A DNA stretch of 64,000 nucleotides from Blasia pusilla. Lineage: Eukaryota; Marchantiophyta; Marchantiopsida; Blasiales. The stretch lies in NCBI GenBank assembly GCA_050084515.1, contig CM114271.1, positions 4,278,001 to 4,342,000 of the forward strand. The letters run 5' to 3'. The notes beneath the pieces are model-generated. The model did no database searches. It had not been told where the DNA came from and saw only the letters and a list, made by a program, of their open reading frames with translations. Positions 32,436 to 43,309 of this stretch are shown piece after piece (position 1 is the first letter of the stretch; every line of letters starts with the position of its first letter). The translations under genes and the position numbers were made by a program.

Positions 32436-33350
32436 TCAGAGTCCACGTTGCTGCATAGGTGGTGCAGCCAATCGCGACTGCTCTCGCCCAGAACCCATGG
32501 TGGCTACGCTCTCCTCCGCCATGTTGCGCTCAATATTCTCGGTGGTCCTAAAAACATCTCTCAACGTAGGTGAGGTGTTCATAAGAAGCACCCCCTCCCG
32601 CACCCATGGCCGCAGGGTCTGGTCCAGCATCACATACCATGACTGGATAGCCTGAGCCTCTGTCACTCCCTGAGTGACGTTGATCAACCGGCGCAAGCGA
32701 GTGTAAGCCTCACGTAAACTCTCATCCAGGCGCCTCTGGAAGTTGTGGATGCTCCGCAACTTTTCCGTCCATACCCCTTGGTAGCTCGCCCTCAACTCAC
32801 CAAAGAACTCAACCACGGAGTTGAACCTGGGACGAACCCGACTAGACGGTGCAACTACTCCAGTGCGAGTGACCCCTCCTAAAACATCACTAGTGGAAGA
32901 GGAAGTAGCCTCTCCTGACTCCTCCTCCTCGTGTGGGAATGGCTCCGTCCATGATTCATAGTGTGGGTCGTAGTAGAGTCGCCATGCCTCAATCTCCTGG
33001 GCATATCTGTGGGAAAACTGATGGTAATCGTCCATGGGTGCCCCCTCTAAATGCTGGAACATATCGTTCCACGTTGTAAACGGGTTGAACTCTCTAGAGT
33101 TCGTGGCCCACTGGGAACTGCACCAACTCCTAAACTCTGCTATGAAATCGTGCAACTCAATCGTACCTACTGCACCTGAAAACCTACGCAATCCTCTACC
33201 CCGGTCGTCCATCTCGTACGCCCAATTGGTAGGACCACTCAGAATATGTGGCGATGAGCTCACAAATTCCTCCACACCCTCCCCCTTGTCTAACGATGAC
33301 ACAGAAGGAGGTCGAGGTGGTCCTTGAAGTGAAGACCCTCGGAACCTCAC
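32436..33350 (-). CDS. Gag capsid-region frame of element A (304 aa)
   Basis: Uninterrupted 304-codon frame. Acidic and aromatic-rich middle (WAYEMDDRGRGLRRF, FIAEFRSWC, DDYHQFSHRYAQEIEAW), then a retrotransposon-gag style helical stretch (FNSVVEFFGELRASYQG ... LRRLINVTQGVTEAQAI). It ends just before the zinc knuckle frame. In the family it forms the particle shell. It is the best preserved part of element A, but cannot work alone since pol is broken. Confidence 0.8.
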   Translation of the reverse strand: MRFRGSSLQGPPRPPSVSSLDKGEGVEEFVSSSPHILSGPTNWAYEMDDRGRGLRRFSGAVGTIELHDFIAEFRSWCSSQWATNSREFNPFTTWNDMFQHLEGAPMDDYHQFSHRYAQEIEAWRLYYDPHYESWTEPFPHEEEESGEATSSSTSDVLGGVTRTGVVAPSSRVRPRFNSVVEFFGELRASYQGVWTEKLRSIHNFQRRLDESLREAYTRLRRLINVTQGVTEAQAIQSWYVMLDQTLRPWVREGVLLMNTSPTLRDVFRTTENIERNMAEESVATMGSGREQSRLAAPPMQQRGL

Positions 33351-35116
33351 GCCACTCCGCGTAAAACCTCTAGAGCTACTCTCGAGTTCACCACCTCACC
33401 TCTCAAAGTCCCGAGCGGACGCCGTGATGACCCTCGTGCCTTTCTCACCCGATTACTCTTGCCTCGCGAGTAATCCCTCAATCACTCATGCCAAACATGC
33501 GGCACTCGATCTACACTCGCCCTCCCCGAGACATGTAACGTACGGCAATAAGCGGCGTGGTGCGGAAAATCGACCAGGCTATCATCTCATCCACAACCTA
33601 CCCTCAACTCCGGACATCCCACACAGGTCTATGTCCCCTAAATCACATACATAAATGTTGCTCTCAGCATCCACACACCCAATATCCCCAAATAAAATAC
33701 CCAGATCCAAGAATCCCTCACACGTGCAGGGTAAGGGACCAGAATGGGTAACCTGAACACATGTCAATGTCGCTCCTCAGCAACTGCGAAACTGCGACCC
33801 CAACTCAGTCATGGAGACAACTCCTCCAATCAGCAAGTCATACTCCTCCCGTATTGACGTTGCTCAAAACTCCTCGATAGGCAGTGCGGTTCAGCGAACG
33901 GGGCGGTGTTGCAGCAAAGACGGAGGCGGCTCGAACGGCACCGCCCTCGATGATGGGATTCGGCACTCGGCGGCATACCCTCCTCAATCAACAATAAACC
34001 CACACTCTGCTCCACAATGCTGGAGCGGCTCCGCGATGAAGACGGTGCGGTGCGGCCACCAGTGGCACGGTGTGGCAATCGGCGGCGCGTTGCGGCTACG
34101 GGCGTCACGGCACGGTACCCAATCGTCGTTGAGCGGCTACCAATCACAACATAGCAGAAGGAAATCAAAACTCAAACACTATAACATGAGGTCATATGCC
34201 ATCACAGGTTGATGACGGTGGCGGCGAAAACAAAGTACGTGATGGCGACGCAAGTCCAAGAATCAACGAACGTAATGGAAGACCCTCCACTCCGTAACGG
34301 CGGCAATGGCAACCAAGGGTGGACAACGGACGGTGGACCATTGACGGTGACGGTGACGGTTGACCGTTGATGATGACGCACGAACGGTGACGGTGACGGT
34401 TGATCGTTGACCATGACGGTTGATCGTTGACTGTGACGGTTGACCATCGACAGTGAAAGTTGGCCATTGACGGTTGAAGGTTGACGGTTGACGGTGACTA
34501 TGACGGCGACGGTCGCCGCCGGTGTGGCGGCTGGTTTAGGGTTTGCATAATTTAACCCTAAAAATTGCCTAGCAATGGTAGTTTTTCAATATTGACCATA
34601 ACTTTTTGCTCGTAACTCCAAATTGAGCATTGTTTGTTGCACAGCGTGCACAGCTTCACGATCTACGCTAACATCAAAAAATAATTGGAATCGGACATTC
34701 CAGTAAAAATTGGAGGGGACTGTCGTAAAGCCCAATGTCTCTTTCTTCTACCCAACATTCGGCAGGGCTTCCGCGCTTATTCCTCCCAAAAAAAATGTAA
34801 AACCTATAAAAATGCAAATGAGCAAGCGACATGATGCTCCCAAAAGCACTGGCATGGGGCAACCCGCCCCCATACTCAATCCCTATCAGAAATTGGGCAG
34901 CGCTTTCGCGCGCCACTCTTCCACACGAAAAATCGACAAATGCAATGAACAATCCAAGCAACCCTTGCTCCGATGAGCACTCCCATGAGCCGTTGAACGG
35001 GGAACACGGTCCCCAACCTGCAAAAACAGCGAGTGACCAGCGAGCTTCCCCATGAAGCTCTCTCACTCTCTCATTCTCGCATTCTCTCTTTCTCTCATTA
35101 TCTCATTCTCTCTTTG
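33351..35116 (-). other. 5' leader of element A
   Basis: About 1.77 kb between gag and A1, long for a plant gypsy leader. No primer-binding site complementary to a tRNA 3' end (TGG...) is obvious directly next to A1; instead there is a CT/GA-rich stretch (35,040-35,112). It contains a minisatellite (34,300-34,520). Confidence 0.6.
34300..34520. repeat. TGACGG-type minisatellite in the element A leader
   Basis: Degenerate 6-15 bp units such as GACGGTGACGGTTGAC and GTTGATCGTTGACC are repeated. The plus strand is rich in TTGAC words, the core of the plant W-box, but this is probably a by-product of the repeat. Confidence 0.8.
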
Positions 35117-35634
35117 TAAAATAAGATCCAATCTCTCTCTACATAATTTCACACCATAGCTCTCAAAGGTGTGCATTCTCTCTCATGTCAAACCAAACCC
35201 ACTCTCCAAATGAGAGGCTTGGGTTACACTCACAAGGCAAGGGACCATAGCTCCGCCGCCTCATGCCAAGAGGTTCAACAAAGAGAGAATGAGCTCTCAA
35301 GCTCTCTCTCTCCTTGGGATATATATCCCTCCCCTCTCCCAAGCTCTCTCCATGATAACCTATTCTCCCAAGTCACCTCTTTGGCTCTTGACCTGATGTA
35401 GGAGGTCAAGGGCCACTTACCAAAAATAGAAAGTTGATCATATACTCAAAATGGTACTTACCTAAAATATTAAGTTCCTCAATATGGCTCCAAATGAGCC
35501 AAAACGAAGGGGAAACCTGCTCTCTCACGTTTCTCGCGGCCTAAGCAGGTCATCCTCAACCTCCTAGGCCTATCCTCCACTATTCTTGAAGACGCTCTAC
35601 TAGATCTCACCGATCTATCCTAAAGGACGTGACA
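35117..35634 (-). repeat. Element A, segment A1 (5' end)
   Basis: 518-bp direct copy of A2. It has no B segment on either side: on the right is the target duplication ACTC and block DNA, on the left the CT-rich leader. This asymmetry is the main evidence for split direct repeats. Confidence 0.9.
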
Positions 35635-36221
35635 ACTCAACCCTCATCCTCACCCGTTTGCTTATTTCGGTTCCTCCACTGAGGGACCGCCTCTTTGCGT
35701 GGATGGCTATATTAGACTATTTGGTGGATCCGTAATCTACCAATATTGTGACGCATGAGGGCAAGTGTTTCTGGCAAACAAAGAGTTCCATTCTCGCTCC
35801 CAGAGTTGTGCCTTACATACACCACCGTCCCTTGAATTTTGAGTAGTTTGACTTTCCTCCCCAAACGGATTGTCCAACACTTTTGTGAAAGTCATTCGCA
35901 CGATCTCAAGCTGGACTCTGGAGTTTTATAGAGGTGGTGCGTTCACTCCATCCCAAGCTTTCCTGTGGATTTGATGATTGTATTCCATTTCTTATGTTTG
36001 AGCTTATTGCACCCATCCCATTGTGGGCACTCTAAATGTTTCAATATCTAGTGTCTTGAATGTCATTTGGAAGCAGTTTATGGCACTGCACAACCTCTTC
36101 CATCTCTTACATATTCCCAAACGTCAGACTTAGGGTTGTATTGTAGTGCACATATCTTGGATTATTTGTTGGGAGTTTAGATCATAGCAAGTCTTTTTCA
36201 GCCAATATGACATGCTTCTAG
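35635..36221 (+). repeat. Duplicated block, copy 1, right part
   Basis: Resumes the block after element A and matches about 44,853-45,402 (caaccctcatcctcacc... to gatatgacatg.ttctag). No gene recognised inside. Confidence 0.9.
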
Positions 36222-38099
36222 CCAAGTCTATCCAAGTCTATCCAAGGGTCTTTTACCTTTCTTGCCTCACCCTTATCACTTTAAGTGGTTGCGCCCCTTC
36301 TCTCCTAAGGTTAGTCTCAAGGTGCATGCATATCTTTACTAACTTTAGTCTATGGCACGTTCCTTTCTAGTCTTGTGACTATCTGGTCTAGGTTGTGACT
36401 TTGGCACGTCGCATTTTAATCTTCACAATGGATTTCCCTTTCAACACCAAGTCGGATTCGCCTCCATCTCTACGATAGTTGCTTTGAGATGCTTTTACGC
36501 ATCGTCTTGGTTCTCAATCGACTATCAGTCTTCATTTGACAATAAGGGTATCTCAATAGATATTTCCCATGGAAGATCCAATTTGGAAGGGTAAGGTGCT
36601 TCTTTTGTTGTAATTTCTCCCAAATGTGAATAGATAATCACCTTCAATAGCGAGATTGTGTCTAATGTCATGAGATTCATGGAAAACACCCCTCTTTTGA
36701 AAAATCCACATGGTGAATACCATGTTAGTCTGCTAAAGATACTGGACTTAGAAAAGTTGGTTGCGGATGTTCAAAAAGGTTTGACTTCAAGCATTGTTGG
36801 TATTGGCCTTGATTAAGGAACATACCCTCCTTGTTCTCCATCCCTCTTTCTACAATTATCATGGAATCTCGAGACATTCCCATGGCATGGGTATTGGATT
36901 GACATATTACGTAAGGAAACGCTAGATCTTCTCTAAGACATGTCTTGAATTCCTACAAATGAAACATGAGTCATCTGGTTGGTATTGCCTCTCAAATGGT
37001 TGGTTATAAGGAGAAAGACCACCTAAAATTTCTCTCTGTGGATTGAGATAATCTGGCTCATGCATTGGCTCCAAACTTGCTAAAGGATAAGAAAACAATG
37101 GATTGTGGTTTGAACATGTGATTCAAGATATACCATGGGAGAAAATTCAATTTTCCAATCTCAAAAATCTGAAAATAATATGTATTAGACCTAATGGCAC
37201 AAAGTATATGCTTTGATGTCACATCTACTTTCAAAATGGTTGGTAAAGTTGCACTTGCAGCAGCAACAAACAACTCAAGTTGAACTTGTGTGTCTTGTAT
37301 TGACTTCTAAGTCTCAGATGGTAGCGCAAAAGCAACATAGTCAGTAGATCAGCCGTAGCAAGATGCAGGGAGAGACACTTATCGACGTTGGCTGGTTCTT
37401 TCTCTCTAGAGCAACATCTAGTTGTGAGTATGAGCACATCAAAATTATTTCCATCTCTACCTTGCGTTGATACATGCCATGATACCATTATCGTTTCAGT
37501 ATCACTGTTATGCCTTGAGGTTACGAAAATTATATGTAGGGACTACAAATGGTTTTCTTTGTTCTTTACGTCATTTATTACAAAGGTTAGGATGCAAATT
37601 TTAGACTTTTTGGATCAAGAATAGTTTGACACTTTGATTCTTAAAGGAGGAAGGGTCTTTTGAGCTAGATTAATTGCCTTTGTAGTGTCTATTCTCTTTG
37701 TTACTAATTTTTTGTTTGTGTAAGGTCCATTCCTTTCGTCAAGTGAGAGATCCAAGTCTAGAAAGAGTCTTCAATCTTGCAATCTTCACTTCTCTGTGGA
37801 GACTCACTCTAATCCATCAATGTAACAATACACATGAATCCTTTCACATGAATCACCCCTACACTTTGCATTCAATTGACGTATATGATTAGCATAGGAG
37901 CTTGTTGACTCAAATTTAGACTCAAATTTAGTTCGCTTGAAAGTATGTAGAGTATTGTGATTACACTCAACTTTTTGTGCACGTATACTCCTGAGAACAA
38001 GAAATATGGTGAAAATGATGTTGGGGATACATGATTACTAAAATGGTAACCGATAACTCAACACACTAATTGTAGTTCCCTTTGAGTTTTCCAATGGCA
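36222..38099. other. Between the two block copies; no gene recognised
   Basis: AT-rich, short frames only. Since gypsy RT follows at 38.1 kb in plus orientation, part of this may be its degraded gag/protease, but no motif is visible. Confidence 0.4.
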
Positions 38100-39087
38100 T
38101 ACCAATCTTCTTACGTAGTTATAAAGGTACAATGATATGGAAAGGACCGTGTTCCAAGCAAGAGCCATGACTTCATTGATGTAGAACTAGTGGAGATGCC
38201 ACATGGAGAGTATGCACTGTTTCAATTTTTGTTTAGATGTGACATTGACGATATGGTTGTCTTCAATAGCATGGTTAAGGAGCATGATCAACATCTTGCG
38301 TATGTGTTTCAACGATTGTTATTATATGAACTGCAGTAATGTGACATCCATGCAAGTGCCAATATTTCTATGACAAAATCAAGTACATGGGTCATATAGT
38401 ATACCCAAGTAGACTTAGTGTTCAACATATAAAGATTTAGACTATTTTGCGCATTCTACACCCTAAAGATGAGCTAAGTTTGGGCATTCAGGGGATTGGC
38501 GAGCTTCTATCGATGGTAGGTCAAGGGATTTCATGCGATTGCAAAGCCTTTGACCTTATTCATGAAGGTGATCAAGAGTTATAGTGGAGGATGAGTAGAA
38601 GAGAGCATTTCAATTGCTTAAGGACTAATTGGCATTTGTGGCTATCTTTAGGAAACCAATTAGGGGGCATCCTTTCCAATTGCAGATTGATTGGATTATG
38701 TTGGAATCTTGAGCAGTGTTCACCAAAAGTGATGATGAGGGTAGAGAAATTCCAGTGGTTTATGCTAGCCGCTCGAACAATGCTACAAAGGAAAAGTACA
38801 ACTCTTATGAGGGAGAATGCTTGGCTGAAATATGGGCCATTGTACATTTTAGGTGTTTTGTTTTTTGGTAATCCTTTTTCTTTCATCATCGATAATCAAC
38901 CATTGAAATGGTGGATGGAGTCCCACGAGCTTACAAGAAGGTTTTGTTGTTGTAGGGTTATGATTCGCAAATGGTATACCAACTTAAGAGACTTAATCGA
39001 GATGCAAAATGGGTTGAGTCATAACCCATGCGAGATGCGATTGGAACTTGTTGGCATCTTGAAAGTGATCATGCAAGCAAACCTTTA
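38100..39087 (+). pseudogene. Degraded Ty3/gypsy reverse transcriptase and RNase H
   Basis: Plus-strand pieces in several frames: a 'DIDDMVVFN...EHDQHL' stretch near 38,250, a 'SFYRW..KGFHAIAKPL' stretch near 38,500-38,560, and 'FSFIIDNQPLKWWMES' near 38,880-38,930. It continues into the integrase fragment that starts the second block copy. Heavily mutated, much older than elements A and B. Confidence 0.8.
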
Positions 39088-39460
39088 ATTGGTGGCGAGG
39101 CATGCAAACAAACCTTTAATAGTTTGTTGCCATGTGTATGGTATCTGCTCAGGTGCGAGTATTGTACAATGCTATGACTCCACAATTGCATCCACTATAG
39201 ATCTTGGGTTTAGGCTACCGATGGAATTTAAATTTTGCAAGGCCTTTACTATTGAAGGAGTGCCACAACCATTATGTGTTGGTGACGATCGAGTAGTATG
39301 ACAAATACTTCTTGAAGTGAATAGAGTTGGCTAGATTATTTGACAAGGCGAGTGAGGGAGTAGCGTATGCACTCCTCAATCGAGTGTAGATTCAATTTGG
39401 TGTACCACTAAAAGTGTTGACGAACCATGGATGCTTGTGGATGGAGAGGCAAAGGTGGGA
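39088..39460 (+). pseudogene. Ty3/gypsy integrase fragment (copy 2)
   Basis: Same sequence as 17,869-18,240 with few changes. Here it is preceded by matching RT/RNase H remnants. Confidence 0.75.
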
Positions 39461-39813
39461 ATGAGATGAAAAAAAAGTTTTTCATCACAAATAAGTCTAT
39501 CCTATGGATGGAAATATTTTTGTCTATGAGATACAAGTTTTTATAGGAGATGTTTTTGTAATTACTTGCCTCCATGTCTAGACTCCATTGTTGAATGTGT
39601 TAGCCTAATGCTTTGTGTGTGTGGTTAGTAACGATATGCACATATGTGTACAACAACACAATCCTCATGACTAACAACAAAGAGGACGTAATTAAAAATC
39701 ACCACAAAAGATTGAACTTTCTTCCAAATGAAATATCTCTCGAATGAGCGAAAACATTCCTATAATGACCTGAAATGCATAGTGATCTTCCCCCTCAACA
39801 AAGCATATTAAAG

Positions 39814-39972
39814 TGGCTCAATCGTGTAGCTCGTTGAGCTAGTGTTTGTGTTGGCTTGTTACCATTTTTCTTTTTGCATTCTTGTATGCATTTTTTTACT
39901 CCTCTTTTGAATTGTTATTACCTTTCCTTGTCCTCTTATGAGGATATTTTTATAATAAAGTGGATATATTTT
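39814..39972 (+). mobile_element. SINE-like insertion with 9-bp target duplication
   Basis: 159 bp flanked by ATATTAAAG at 39,805-39,813 and 39,973-39,981. Block copy 1 has a single ATATTAAAG here (near 18,585-18,595), an empty site. The head TGGCTCAATCG resembles a Pol III A box. The middle is T-rich, and no good B box was found. Length and flanks fit a short SINE. Confidence 0.75.
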
Positions 39973-40449
39973 ATATTAAAGCTAAGCCCCCATAAGCAAC
40001 AAGAAAGGTTCCACGTGTCTCACGCATCCTTAAGAGAGTTTAGATACGTAGGTATACGAGCTACGAAGTCGTATACTTACGACTTATGGGACATCCGTAT
40101 CTCTGACAAAGTACGAAGTTACGAACCAGGAAAGCCCCCCGGAAGGACCCAATATCGTCAAACGGACTTGAAATGGGTCTTTGCTCTTAAGTCGCCCTCT
40201 CGAGGGAGTGCTGAAACGGACGACGAGGGGGCTACTTAAGCGTAGAGGATCGGGGAAATCGATTGGAAAACGCAGCGGAGTCTGAAACGGGCGAGGAGGG
40301 GGAGCTGTTTAAGCGTAGAGGAGCGGGGAAATCGATTGTAAAGCACAGCGGAGAGTAGTCGGGGCAGGTCGAAGACTGATCGACTGAGTGAAGTTTTTAC
40401 GAGCACGAAGAGGAGGGTCGCAGGTCCCACACCTTCTAGATCAGCAATC

Positions 40450-43309
40450 ATGGTCTTGAAGCTCTACGGCGAGTTTACTTCCCAGCCTTGCAGGGCTGTT
40501 GCAGTTTTTCTGAAGTAACATCTCTTATCCTCATGTTCAGCTGAATGAAGGGATTATGCTGTGTAGTACCCTGCCTTATTGTTTGTCTTGTGAAATTCTT
40601 TCGAAGTCGTACATGCTCAACACGCGTATCAGTACGCTCGCAGTAGGAGTTATTTTACATCCTGAGAGGGTCCCTTTTTGTTGTTAGTATCGTCGAAGAT
40701 ACTCGGAAAGTGCTATATGTACGATGGAAGAGTTACGCAACTCAACTTGTTACCAATTCTCCACATTGTTCTTATGTCGTATCACAAGTCAGGACACCAT
40801 AATTCTTGTTGAGTTGGCCATACTTTCATTCGGCAATGTTGGTTCTCTGCTTTATTTGGCTCAAAATAGTTCAATTTGTAGTCCACAATTCTGGAAGCGG
40901 TGTAGTTCGTGGATTTGGAATGTAGCTTCGGCCAGCCTCTTCCAACCGGCCGATCGAAAATTCTGATGGAACATGCGTTGATTAAGAGGGTGTAATATTT
41001 TGATTTTGTAGTCAATCGTTACTTTAGGCAAATGATTTTAGCCGTTTTCTCTGATGGACAAGCTACCTTTCTTGGACATTGAATCAGGCATTTAGATGAG
41101 TGTGCTAGCCAATCAAGAAATGCTGTCACTATTGCAACTTATCGAGTCATTACCTCCTGGAACCTGTAATGCAGAGTCAACAATATCGAATACGATTTCA
41201 ACATTGTGCACCTTGGGAAACTCGAGCATAGAAGCCCCGCGTTCTTAGGTGCGGTATATGCGGCCCTTTGCGGAGTTCCCCTATTGCCTTTTCAAGCTTT
41301 TAGAGATCGATTTCAAATTATCTAACTGCTGTCATCTTATGAGTGGATGCTAAGCTGAAAGATGTGATTTATATCCAGCGGAAATCTGCAAAGATGATCG
41401 TAACTTCAAGCTGTCATCATACGACACCTCGCATCTGTAACGCTAGACTGAGTTCCTGCCAAGAGTAACAGAAGAGTAGTAGACAATACAATTTTTTCGC
41501 TTCCATGTCCTGCCGAAATTGGCCTTGTTACTTTTCAAGAGAGTGCGCAATTCGGACTAGTATCATGGAAGTTGCCCCACGTAGTAGTTCTCTGTCAGCA
41601 AAAGGTTTAAGTCTAAGAACGTTTTCTCACGTTGCCTCTTCCAATGTGCAGCTGTCAATCCTATGGGGCAAATACCAGCCATCGATGATGATGGTTTTTG
41701 TCTTGCCGAAGGGTGATTCCTGAAAACCTAGGTCCTTGAATGTGGGACATGCCAATGGTTTGACTGTGATATGTCGTCGCAGGATAGTCTCAATGATAGA
41801 TGTGGAACAACATTTCCCCTCTGTATATTGCATTCGTGAATGGTAGATGTAGAACAACATTTTCCCTCCGGATAATGCATTCGTGGTCGACCTGAGGTTC
41901 GTGTATGTCGAGGCAGTTCAAGCGAATTCCTGTTACAATTTGAATGTCTTAACGTGTCAAATGAATGTTACATGAGAAAAGCTGTCTAGAATATTTCGCG
42001 AGTACCGTGTTTCTGATTCCCCTCTGGAATTTGTCATATCTTTGATCGGCTCGACGAGAAAACATGAGTCTCACCCGGTGGCAGCGCTTTGGATGTTGCT
42101 GGATTGTCTCCAAAAAGTTTCACACGACATGTGACGTCTGAATATGATTGATTTGATGTATACATTGTGAAAGAGGTTTTCTAATTCGGGCTACGTCTGT
42201 GTTTGGCAGCGTTACAATTTTGAAATACCTCTGTGCTACACGCTCTGTACCCGCTCACTGGTGAGTCCAAGCGTTTCATTCCTTCGCTTCTGACACCGAA
42301 ATCCCAAAACGCCGTTCAGTCATAGCGGAAGTCGACGAGCTTCTCTCCTTGTCTTTGGCATGAGAACAGCAGATTTCTGATCACTTGAAGACAAATTCTG
42401 GGGCCTGCTTTAATTGCAATAAGTGTGTCAGGTGTGTGAAGTGTGAAAGGTTTGTTTCTTAGATCAAACTTTAGGACCTTACAAGAAACGGTATATGTAT
42501 GGGTACACACTAGGAAATTGCTCAGTATTAGCTGATGAACTTGAAGATTTTTCCGAGACAGGTACCCTGCAGATGTGAAGCAAAGGGCTAAACTAGACTG
42601 GATATTGGATTGGTACCATTCCAATCTTCGTAAAACTGCATGTAAGACTCTGTAAGTCTATATTCTATTCGAGCTTTTGGTTGATACCCCTGAGATATTC
42701 TCATTATGAATCATTGCTTGTCGATGGATCACTTCAACTAGATCTTTACTGTTGTGCAGTCTACGTTTTCCACACGGTTTTAGCGCCAATGTATGGATTA
42801 CGGAGTATGGGCGAGAAAGCGATTCGAGACTTTGAGACGGCGATGACGTTCTCCCTAGAGTTCATTGAAGCCAATTGGTTAACGGCGGATGGCCCTTTTC
42901 TCTTGGGTGCCACTGAGCCGTCCTTGGCCGATCTCGTTCTGGTTTGCGAAGTGGAGCAGCTAGTGGTAAGTTCCCCTCTTCGACTCCATCACGCTAATTA
43001 TAGTTGTCCTAAATTTGTGGATAATTCCGTCGGATTTTGTTTAGGTGTGAGTGTGAAAACTAATGAGCGATCTGTGATTTCCTTCCTCCGGATCTTGTGC
43101 TTTATGCGGACGTGGGGGCTGGATTGCAGTTGCTGAACAAGGAAGGTCAGGAAGCGGCGCTGGGTAAAAGGGAGAAAATCAAACAGTGGGCCATAGCGGT
43201 CAAGGAGAAGCTAAATCCGCACTACGCAGAAGTGTGCGCAACGATCTTTGAAACGGCGAAAGTTCTGGAGGAGAAGAGGAATACACATGCCAAGCAAGCG
43301 GCATTGTAG
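40450..43309 (+). CDS. Theta-class glutathione S-transferase gene, partly resolved exons
   Basis: Enzyme that conjugates or reduces substrates with glutathione; theta GSTs often act on organic hydroperoxides. Exons with matching phases: 1, 40,450-40,514 (MVLKLYGEFTSQPCRA, catalytic-serine region typical of theta); 2, 41,175-41,248 (IEYDFNIVHLGKLEHRSP); 3, 41,652-41,712 (VNPMGQIPAIDDDGF, cis-Pro loop); later exon 42,760-42,965 (YVFHTVLAPMYGL ... FLLGATEPSLADLVLVCE, donor GTAAGT); last exon 43,130-43,309 (LLNKEGQEAALGKREKIKQW ... stop). The SHAI-type glutathione-binding exon expected between 41,713 and 42,759 was not found with confidence; either it diverged or the gene is damaged. Copy 1 at 19.4-22.2 kb is clearly dead. 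Confidence 0.7.

Larger units (their letters stand above)
24176..35634 (-). mobile_element. Retroelement A: Ty3/gypsy-type element with methyltransferase, PHD finger and split direct repeats
   Basis: 11.46-kb insertion in block copy 1, flanked by ACTC at 24,172-24,175 and 35,635-35,638; the empty site is at about 44,850 in copy 2. Reading on the minus strand: A1 (35,634-35,117), leader, gag, zinc knuckles, protease, DNA methyltransferase, reverse transcriptase, RNase H, integrase, PHD finger, polypurine tract, B1, A2, B2. The ends are TGTC...GACA. Frames are broken by several stops and shifts, and a 1,030-bp LTR is nested inside, so it is not autonomous. A1 and A2 differ at about 5% of positions by rough eye count, so the insertion is moderately old. 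Confidence 0.9.

Noticed and set aside
34300-34520. Many TTGAC W-box cores as a regulatory region
   Set aside because: They come from a degenerate minisatellite in a retroelement leader; no evidence of function.
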